This document shows, in pieces, positions 58,601-64,000 of a stretch of DNA of 64,000 nucleotides. Below the pieces are notes generated by a model that did not search any database, was not told where the DNA came from, and saw only the letters and a program-made list of their open reading frames with translations. Location of the stretch: positions 1-64,000 of the forward strand of contig CALUJF010000002.1 of the NCBI GenBank assembly GCA_944320855.1. Direction: 5' to 3'. Made by a program: the position numbers and the translations under genes. This DNA is from an uncultured Phocaeicola sp. GTDB taxonomy: Bacteria > Bacteroidota > Bacteroidia > Bacteroidales > Bacteroidaceae. The stretch's first letter is position 1. Each line of letters starts with the position of its first letter.

Positions 58601-58949
58601 AAGTACGTTTTTTGCTTGACTGCTGTACAGACTGCTTCGAAAGAATAATATCATTTCCATTTACTTTATAAGAAATACCTGTACCATCAAACATTGTGGC
58701 CAAAACCTCGTCTATACTTCCCTGAAGGTTATAGTCTTTAGTCTGTCCACCAGCCAAATCTTCAGAATTATAGAAAAAAGAATAGTCGCTACTTTTCTCT
58801 ATTTCACGAACAGCTTCGGTTAAAGACATTGAATCTCCATGAAGAATAATCAAGGATTTTACATTCTGAGCTGCCGCCAACACATTTACCAACGGGTAAA
58901 ATAGCATGACAAGCACCAATCCCTTGAAAAATACGAATCGCTTTCTCAT
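55614..58949 (-). CDS. SusC/RagA-family TonB-dependent transporter with STN domain
   Basis: A 1111-residue outer-membrane transporter. Order of domains: signal (about 1-27), STN signalling domain (about 33-90, LTEAVREIEKSSDYSFFYNS), carboxypeptidase-D regulatory-like domain (about 115-200, GVVVDNNDGTPIIGANVVIK), TonB box near EEVVIVGAGTQKK, plug (GAITSVKGNALRVPSSSLTN), and the beta-barrel to the end (TFNLGVQFNF). The STN domain shows it signals through a FecR anti-sigma factor, which is encoded just upstream. It imports oligosaccharides with SusD. Confidence 0.97.
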   Translation of the reverse strand: MRKRFVFFKGLVLVMLFYPLVNVLAAAQNVKSLIILHGDSMSLTEAVREIEKSSDYSFFYNSEDLAGGQTKDYNLQGSIDEVLATMFDGTGISYKVNGNDIILSKQSVQQSSKKRTLSGVVVDNNDGTPIIGANVVIKGTSTGGITDIDGNFNIAIPIEGCTVEITYVGYKKYEAYITDQGLISVKLVPDDRILEEVVIVGAGTQKKVSVTGAITSVKGNALRVPSSSLTNNLSGKLSGIISMTNSGEPGSSSEFYIRGISTFGGRTTPLILLDGVEISTNDLNNLPAESIESFSILKDASATAIYGARGANGVMLITTKTGAENTKAKINVTYEHSFMKPVNMVEYADGATFMETYNEALLGRTPSAQPRYSQEQIDNTRNGVNKYVYPDVDWYDLMFKDLTMSQRANVNVSGGGSRVTYYMSLQANHDSGILDVPNNYSIKNNYNRWLYTFQNNIGYKLTSTTKLDLRMNAQIVNSKSPNVSSNDIFNSIYNNNPVLYPAMYPASPDDTHIKFGSAVMSGGKYYENPYAYMLNTFKEENYSKLNVALNLDQKLDFITKGLSLTALVNFNSYATSYYTRSLTPFYYSVVNGSYNPADNTFELAEMQTGTEYLSESGISRNADNTFYFDARLNYNRRFGNHSVTGMLMYMMREYRSDVLPNRNQGFSGRFTYDYGNKYLVEFNFGYNGTERIQKDDRFEFFPAASIGWVISNEDFWEPLKDYVNHLKIRASYGLVGSDETGSTAGAAHFLYLNDVNLDGGQNFQTGYKGETSFKGPFVNSYAVANATWERSKQFDVGVDLRLFDQIDLTFDYFNYKRDHILMQRGSFPYMLGYVNAKPWSNIGKVDNEGVELSVNWRKQLTKDLSVDLRANYTYSKNTQRYVDEPDYPYVWQTNTGKPLSFTKGYICDGFFVDQQDIDTHADQSYFGSTVQPGDLKYRDINADGRITTEDQVMLSPYGNVPRIQYGFGLSLVWKKLDFNVFFNGSAKRRVMMTDMYPFVPSTSEPDHNLMQWIADSHWTEGADNTNAEYPRLGVTDTQIQNNNQPSSFFMRKADFLRFKTLEIGYTLPYCRIYFSGDNLAVWSPFDYWDPELWYNTYPLQRTFNLGVQFNF

Positions 58950-59089
58950 GTTTTCATTAATTTAACGGTTAATTTAATTGTTAATTTATAAATTATACCT
59001 TTTGAGTATAAATCCGGTTATAATCAGATGCGCATCTTTTATAACTTTTCATATATAAATACAATCCAAAGGTTCACATAACTACATTA

Positions 59090-60019
59090 TCATTCATTTT
59101 TTTTTGAAAGAACATATTTCCCATTCTCTTTTTTACAATTCAGATTTAGAGATAACACTATTTTCGACAAAATACCTTCCTCGTCTTCATTATGTAAGAA
59201 AGTACCTGTCAACAAAGCATTTCTGTCAACAGTCTCGTCCATATCAATATCCACACCATATTCATACCCTAAGAAATTCACTAAATCCTCAAGACTTACA
59301 TCCACAAATCTAAAACGTCCATTATTCCAATGAATATCAGAATTAAACTCTATAACTTGTGCTGATGACTCCTGCAAATTATAAACTAATCTCTGCGAAG
59401 GATTCAATTTTATAGTTTCGTTCTTATTACCTATATAATCTATACGCCCAGAATACAATGTTACCACATTAGCCTTTTCATTAGTCTGTTCTACAGAAAA
59501 AACAGTTCCTTTAACTTCAATACAAGACGAATCCATATGAACTCTAAATATACTTTCAGGATTTTTCACTACATCAAAAACAGCATTTCCAGTAAGCCAT
59601 AAATCACGACAAGAATTAAAGTCACTTACATATTTAATACAACTTCCCCCTTCCATCCATATTTTGGAGCCATCTGGTAACACGTAAACACTTTCGCCAT
59701 TATATACATGAGTCACAAATGACTGACTTCTATCAGACAACATTCCTTTCCATTCTCTGAGATTAAAAATATTAATAACCAATAGCAAAGCCACTGCAGC
59801 AGCAATTCCTATTGCAGTCCTAAAATACCAATTAACAGATGTCCGTACTGGGGATATTTCTTGATGTATCTTATCCCAAATTCTATCACGCATCTCAAAA
59901 TCTTCCTGACTTACATCATTTTTTGCCTCTTCCCAATCTTTGTACAATTGTTTCACGAAAGGAAACCAATTGGACAATTTCTCTCTTAAACTTCGCCTAT
60001 TATCCATTCTATGTTTCAT
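59090..60019 (-). CDS. FecR-family anti-sigma factor
   Basis: A 309-residue inner-membrane protein with a cytosolic N-terminus (about 1-70), one membrane segment (about 73-92, FRTAIGIAAAVALLLVINIF) and a periplasmic FecR domain (about 105-225, FVTHVYNGESVYVLPDGSKI, then WMEGGSCIKY). A DUF4974-type end follows (FVDVSLEDLVNFLGYEYGVD). It holds an ECF sigma factor until the SusC STN domain signals substrate. It lies 140 nt upstream of susC in the same direction, while its likely partner sigma gene is divergent. ATG at 60019 or 60007 are both possible. Confidence 0.93.
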   Translation of the reverse strand: MKHRMDNRRSLREKLSNWFPFVKQLYKDWEEAKNDVSQEDFEMRDRIWDKIHQEISPVRTSVNWYFRTAIGIAAAVALLLVINIFNLREWKGMLSDRSQSFVTHVYNGESVYVLPDGSKIWMEGGSCIKYVSDFNSCRDLWLTGNAVFDVVKNPESIFRVHMDSSCIEVKGTVFSVEQTNEKANVVTLYSGRIDYIGNKNETIKLNPSQRLVYNLQESSAQVIEFNSDIHWNNGRFRFVDVSLEDLVNFLGYEYGVDIDMDETVDRNALLTGTFLHNEDEEGILSKIVLSLNLNCKKENGKYVLSKKNE

Positions 60020-60300
60020 TTTTATTAAATCTATATTACCTTTCTATTATAAATACACTCGAAAAAGTAAAAGGACTACATAAAATACATCATTTATAAA
60101 AGTTTTTTTCGTTCTTATATAGCAAGACATCATATTTCAATGATAATCAGTACATATAATTAAGAAAGGACATAACTTAATTAACCAAGTCTTGATAAGT
60201 TTGTTTGCAGATATCAAGAAATTTTGCGAATATTGCATATAAATTATACGTATAACAATAACTTTTCACTAATTATGAATATTAATCCAACCCATATAAT
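60020..60300. promoter_or_regulatory. Divergent promoter region of fecR/susCD and the ECF sigma gene
   Basis: A 281-nt AT-rich region drives both directions. TTTG repeats occur near 60200-60212 and an AAATTTTG near 60220-60227, but no full match to TAnnTTTG was found with correct spacing, which fits a promoter that depends on the ECF sigma factor itself on the fecR side. Confidence 0.35.
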
Positions 60301-60858
60301 ATGTCAAATGTAATAGAACAAATAAAGCAAGGCAACGAAATTGCATTTAAAAAGGTTTACGAACAATATTGGAAAACTGTTTACAAGTTTACATGTATGT
60401 TTGTATCCGATAATTATGAAAGAGAAGAAGTGGTTCAAGAAGTATTCATAAAATTATGGGAAATAAGGAATAGTTTAAAAGAAGAAAATGAAATAGACGG
60501 ATTACTATTCATAATCACAAGAAATTTAATATTTAATAAAACAAGAAAGTCAATGAATGAGTTAAAACTAAAAGAGACTCTTAAATTGGCTGAAGAAGCA
60601 TCAAACGAGATGGAACAAGATCTTGAAGCAAAAGATTTAGCATTATATTTGGATAAACTTATAGACTTATTACCTGAAAAACAAAAGCTAACATTTATCC
60701 TGAACAAGAAAAAAGGATTGTCCATAAAAGAAATTGCCGAAATTATGAATATCTCTGAAAAAGGAGTTGCAAGAAATCTTTATCTTGCTACCAAATTTTT
60801 AAAACAGCATTTCATCTTATTCATAATAATATGGCTTTACCTTAATGCAAGGCACTAA
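60301..60858 (+). CDS. ECF-type RNA polymerase sigma factor
   Basis: A 185-residue sigma-70 family protein with region 2 (IAFKKVYEQYWKTVYKFTCM, then EVVQEVFIKLWEIRNSL) and region 4 (LPEKQKLTFILNKKKGLSIK, then EIAEIMNISEKGVARNLYLA). It belongs to the Bacteroidetes group that pairs with FecR to control SusCD loci. The C-terminus (QHFILFIIIWLYLNARH) is markedly hydrophobic, which is common in this group. It is divergent from fecR; in most such loci the two are in tandem. Confidence 0.92.
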   Translation: MSNVIEQIKQGNEIAFKKVYEQYWKTVYKFTCMFVSDNYEREEVVQEVFIKLWEIRNSLKEENEIDGLLFIITRNLIFNKTRKSMNELKLKETLKLAEEASNEMEQDLEAKDLALYLDKLIDLLPEKQKLTFILNKKKGLSIKEIAEIMNISEKGVARNLYLATKFLKQHFILFIIIWLYLNARH

Positions 60859-60961
60859 AAGAATTATACATATAAAAGGGTAAACATATCATGTCAATAA
60901 AGTTATATTAATAACTTTCATATTATGTAACGACAAATAAACATTTTATCCAATTTTACTG

Positions 60962-60969
60962 TAACTTTG
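60962..60969 (+). promoter_or_regulatory. -7 box (TAACTTTG) of the second MATE gene
   Basis: TAACTTTG matches TAnnTTTG and lies 29 nt before the ATG at 60999. A TTTT-rich segment at the -33 position replaces TTTG. Confidence 0.55.
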
Positions 60970-60998
60970 CCGGGATTTTTTGATTAAGGTAAATAAAA

Positions 60999-62384
60999 AT
61001 GGATAACATTATTGACAAAAAACGCACCAAAAGCAATGAAATAGACATGCTTAACGGTCCGTTGTTCAAGAAAATCCTACTGTTCGCACTACCATTGGCA
61101 GCCAGCAGTTTGTTACAGGAACTTTTCAATTCAGTTGATGTAGCTGTGGTAGGACACTTCGTTGGAAGCGAAGCTCTTGCAGCTGTAGGAAGTAACGCTC
61201 CGGTCATAGGATTGCTTATAAACATTTTTATGGGTGTTTCCATGGGAGCATGTGCCGTTATCTCAAACCATATCGGACAGAATGACGATAACAGCATACG
61301 CAAAGCAATAAGCACAGTAGAATTAATCTCCATTATTAGTGGTTTCTTCTTATTGATACTGGGACAAGTTGCCGCAAAACCTATACTGACATGGATGGGA
61401 ACCCCTGACGATGTATTAGGTCAGGCGGTAAACTACCTGAGAATATATTTTCTGGGAATGCCTTTTATAATGGCATATAATTTTGGAGCGGCTATCCTGC
61501 GAAGTATGGGAGACACACGCCGACCGCTATATATACTGATTATAGCCGGTGTAGTAAATACTCTACTTAATCTATTGTTTGTAATATGCTTCCATATGGG
61601 AGTAGAAGGTGTGGCCATTGCAACAGGAATAGCAAATGCTGTAAGCGCGACTCTAATTATAAGATTGCTACGCAAAGAGAAAGAGCCTTTCAGACTTCAG
61701 TTCAAGAAACTAAAAATCCACTCTGTAGAATTAAACCGTATGTTAAGCATAGGAATACCGGCCGGTGTACAAGGTATGATATTCTCTATATCAAATGTAG
61801 TGGTACAGTCGTCCATCAACAGTTATGGAGCCGATGCTATAGCCGGTTCATCCGCTGCACTCAACTTTGAATATTACTGTTATTTCATAATACAGGGATT
61901 TAATGGAGCCGCTATCAGTTTTATAGCACAGAACTACGGAGCCGGGAAAATAGACAGAGTACGCAGGATTTTCTGGATTTGCATGTGCTCCAGTCTTGCC
62001 TTTTCCGCTGCATTCAACTGGCTCTTTGCATGGCAGGATGAGTTTTTCCTGAGTTTCTTTTCCAATATGACTATGGTACACTATTATGGCGGAATACGCA
62101 TGCATATAGTTCTTGCGACACAATTTATTGCAAGCAGTTATGAGATTGCGAGTTCTTCGCTGCGTGGGATGGGTAAATCCATGATTCCTGCCGTACTGAC
62201 GGTTTTCGGAACATGCCTGTTGCGTATTGTCTGGGTATATGGGGTATCTCCAATATGGAGAGGATATGATATCTTAATGATGGTATATCCAGCATCATGG
62301 ATACTTACCGGAATATTAGTATGCACTGCATATTATATAACTTTACGCACTGAAAAGTTTATAACCGACAAATCAAAGAGGTGA
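60999..62384 (+). CDS. MATE-family efflux transporter
   Basis: A 461-residue inner-membrane protein with about 12 membrane segments. The first half reads FALPLAASSLLQELFNSVDV and VAVVGHFVGSEALAAVGSNA, with a second repeat at SIGIPAGVQGMIFSISNVVV. It fits the NorM/DinF-like MATE class and is not close to the copy at 28099-29451. It is a single gene downstream of the ECF sigma gene with its own promoter and terminator, so it is probably not part of the polysaccharide locus. Confidence 0.92.
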   Translation: MDNIIDKKRTKSNEIDMLNGPLFKKILLFALPLAASSLLQELFNSVDVAVVGHFVGSEALAAVGSNAPVIGLLINIFMGVSMGACAVISNHIGQNDDNSIRKAISTVELISIISGFFLLILGQVAAKPILTWMGTPDDVLGQAVNYLRIYFLGMPFIMAYNFGAAILRSMGDTRRPLYILIIAGVVNTLLNLLFVICFHMGVEGVAIATGIANAVSATLIIRLLRKEKEPFRLQFKKLKIHSVELNRMLSIGIPAGVQGMIFSISNVVVQSSINSYGADAIAGSSAALNFEYYCYFIIQGFNGAAISFIAQNYGAGKIDRVRRIFWICMCSSLAFSAAFNWLFAWQDEFFLSFFSNMTMVHYYGGIRMHIVLATQFIASSYEIASSSLRGMGKSMIPAVLTVFGTCLLRIVWVYGVSPIWRGYDILMMVYPASWILTGILVCTAYYITLRTEKFITDKSKR

Positions 62385-62458
62385 AAATTAAGAACGCTAT
62401 ATCCGCATATCAGATGAGTTAATTCAGTGCCTTTCAGAACGCTTCGTCGTTAAGGAAT

Positions 62459-62496
62459 AAACGCTTCGTCATTCGGGTTAAAATGACGAAGCGTTT
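62459..62496. terminator. 15-bp perfect hairpin after the MATE gene
   Basis: AAACGCTTCGTCATT (62459-62473) pairs perfectly with 62482-62496 across an 8-nt loop. A and T tails on the two sides make it a bidirectional terminator for the convergent MATE and DUF1961 genes. An extra copy of ACGCTTCGTC lies at 62439-62448. Confidence 0.75.
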
Positions 62497-62517
62497 AAAA
62501 ATACAAGTAAATTGTCC

Positions 62518-63306
62518 TTATTTTATGCTATATACCTTGAAATTGGCATATCTCGAATTGCGAGTGTACATCTGCCTGAGCCCTATCCTACCCTTTGTTA
62601 TTGCCGGGACTGAAGAACCGTCAAAATAGAAAGTCTCGTTCTTTCCGTCACCTGTGACATTCATATACAGCCGGTCGCCATATTTTATCACTTTGATATG
62701 ATATGTCACTCCTATCTTGAACAATCCGGTATTGTAATATTCCGGTTTCAAGTCTGTACCTTGAAGGTTATTTCCCGGCATATATCTGCGTCCTCTGATA
62801 TACTCGTCTTTGTTTTCCGACGGAACACCCGTTACGGCATAACTGATGTGATAGGTATTCATATTCCTGAAATACGTGCTCATGGCAGGAACTTTACGCA
62901 AATCGTTCCATTTTGAAATATCCTCGGCATACTCTCCCTGGCCGGAACCTGTCGCCTGAATATAAAGGATATTCACAAAATAATACTTTGAAGAATCCAG
63001 TCTTGTGAAATCGTATTCTATCATTATATTACCTTCAAACTCCTTCTTTGTCCACAAGACAGTGTGATGTGCATCATTGTAAGCCTCATCACCGGCATAT
63101 ACCTCAAGCCCACCATTGCGGTGTACAGCCTTGGCAATATCACCGTCCTTAAACCACTGTTTCTGCCAGTCTTTCTTGAAAGAGTCCTCAAAAACCAGCT
63201 TCATGTCTTTAGAAGCCAGTTTCTGAAATTCACCATAATACTTTTCTGACTGTGCAAATACTCCAACATGGAGTAACATACCGATTAATAAAAATAATAT
63301 TCTCAT
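62518..63306 (-). CDS. DUF1961 family exported protein
   Basis: A 262-residue exported protein (signal MRILFLLIGMLLHVGVFAQS). The fold is concanavalin-like: FEDSFKKDWQKQWFKDGDIA, GNIMIEYDFTRLDSSKYYFV and a final GRIGLRQMYTRNSRYANFKV. This matches DUF1961, which is found in polysaccharide-degrading loci of marine and gut Bacteroidetes and Planctomycetes, often next to sulfatases. It is 23 nt after a sulfatase gene in the same direction. A polysaccharide-binding or -cleaving role is likely; the reaction is not known. Confidence 0.8.
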   Translation of the reverse strand: MRILFLLIGMLLHVGVFAQSEKYYGEFQKLASKDMKLVFEDSFKKDWQKQWFKDGDIAKAVHRNGGLEVYAGDEAYNDAHHTVLWTKKEFEGNIMIEYDFTRLDSSKYYFVNILYIQATGSGQGEYAEDISKWNDLRKVPAMSTYFRNMNTYHISYAVTGVPSENKDEYIRGRRYMPGNNLQGTDLKPEYYNTGLFKIGVTYHIKVIKYGDRLYMNVTGDGKNETFYFDGSSVPAITKGRIGLRQMYTRNSRYANFKVYSIK

Positions 63307-63329
63307 GAAAAAAACAATTTAATTATACA

Positions 63330-64000
63330 TTAAAATCCAGGAACCAGATTCAAGCCGGCACGTATCTGCTTTGTTTTATGCTGTTTCATCCAGTCGTTAA
63401 GCAAAGCTCTGTGTCGCTTCAGTTCCGCTTCATATTTCTTTTCCACTGCAAGGTTACGCATTTCACCACGGTCGGCATTCATGTCGAACAACTGCTCGCG
63501 GTAACGTCCCTTGTCGTACATCACATATTTGAAATCCTTTGTTCTCAAAGCCCATCCTCTCGTGTTTCCGCCTTTATCGAAAAGAGTCTCTGTTACTACA
63601 AAATCCTGATGTTCCGCATTTATGTCACAACTCTCTACAAGTCTCTTGTAAGAACATCCCGGCAATCCTTCCGGCATATCTATTCCTGCCCACTCGCATA
63701 CTGAAGCAAAGAAATCCACACCATTGTTCACCAACTGAGGCAATTCCTTTCCGGCATTTTTCTTTCCTGGAAGAACCACTATCATCGGAATATTGATGAC
63801 TTCTTCATAAAGAGCAGATTTCTGGTTCCACTGATGCGCTCCCATTCCATCGCCATGGTCGCTTGTAAAAATGACGACCGTATTTTTCCACAATCCGTTA
63901 CGGTCTATTGCATCAACCAGCTTACCAATCTCCGCATCTACATGCTCCACTAATCTGAAATAAGCATTTCGATATCTGCGCCAGTCGTCAGGAGTATAGT
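63330..64000 (-). CDS. Sulfatase, C-terminal part (gene continues beyond the window)
   Basis: The frame stays open to the right edge (DDWRRYRNAYFRLVEHVDAE read from the end), so only about 220 C-terminal residues are in the window. The alkaline-phosphatase-fold sulfatase metal site VVIFTSDHGDGMGAHQWNQK is present, as is the C-terminal segment RTKDFKYVMYDKGRYREQLF and LFDMNADRGEMRNL. The N-terminal part with the catalytic Cys/Ser (C/S-x-P-x-R) is outside. It is paired with DUF1961, so a sulfated glycan is the likely substrate. Confidence 0.9.
   Translation of the reverse strand, partial: YTPDDWRRYRNAYFRLVEHVDAEIGKLVDAIDRNGLWKNTVVIFTSDHGDGMGAHQWNQKSALYEEVINIPMIVVLPGKKNAGKELPQLVNNGVDFFASVCEWAGIDMPEGLPGCSYKRLVESCDINAEHQDFVVTETLFDKGGNTRGWALRTKDFKYVMYDKGRYREQLFDMNADRGEMRNLAVEKKYEAELKRHRALLNDWMKQHKTKQIRAGLNLVPGF

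Noticed and set aside
61586..61870. Alternative-frame ORF inside the second MATE gene
   Set aside because: Shadow of the transporter; no domain or start context.

Overview
The window comes from the chromosome of a gut-type Bacteroidales, most likely Bacteroides or Phocaeicola. This rests on SusC/SusD pairs, DUF1735, DUF4105, DUF5723 and DUF6340-type proteins, lipoproteins and beta-barrels, an ECF sigma/FecR pair, and promoters of the Bacteroides type (-33 TTTG, -7 TAnnTTTG). Start sites mostly lack a Shine-Dalgarno sequence. Species level cannot be fixed from the sequence alone.

Region 1 (1-5000) is accessory. It holds a beta-barrel gene fragment without a signal peptide, a decayed IS66-family element, a leftward three-gene cell-envelope cluster (barrel protein and two lipoproteins), and an HU-like/winged-helix regulator. 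That regulator is preceded by four ACATATGT palindromes at exactly 22-bp spacing.

Region 2 (5000-31000) is mostly core genome: a DUF5723 protein, valS, a NAPE-PLD-like metallo-hydrolase, a DUF6340 lipoprotein, secA, a phosphatase-fold protein that appears to have lost its metal ligands, and a DUF4105 membrane protein. These are followed by coaX, an outer-membrane protein, a TPR protein, lptC, a CNNM/CorC protein, a PpiD-like foldase, rplU-rpmA, a MATE transporter and a cytidylate-kinase-like protein. Phased 11-bp intergenic arrays lie around the valS terminator.

Region 3 (30100-36100) carries an AraC regulator divergent from a TolC/HlyD/MFS tripartite efflux operon. After it come a second phased 11-bp array, a strong candidate for a 6S-like structured RNA of about 200 nt with a mutually exclusive terminator pairing, a small membrane protein and a 22-bp inverted repeat.

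Region 4 (36100-60900) is one polysaccharide utilisation locus read leftward: FecR, SusC, SusD, a DUF1735/discoidin surface lipoprotein, an attenuator-like hairpin, a metallo-beta-lactamase-fold lipoprotein, a GH43-like gene broken by one in-frame TGA, a DUF4965 protein, GH42, GH31, GH97, a sialate-O-acetylesterase-type esterase and GH3. The ECF sigma factor is divergent from its FecR partner. The enzymes suggest an O-acetylated heteroglycan with alpha- and beta-linked galactose and/or glucose; the actual substrate is not determined.

Region 5 (60900-64000) has a second MATE transporter, then a leftward DUF1961 protein and the C-terminal part of a sulfatase that runs off the window, probably the edge of another glycan locus.
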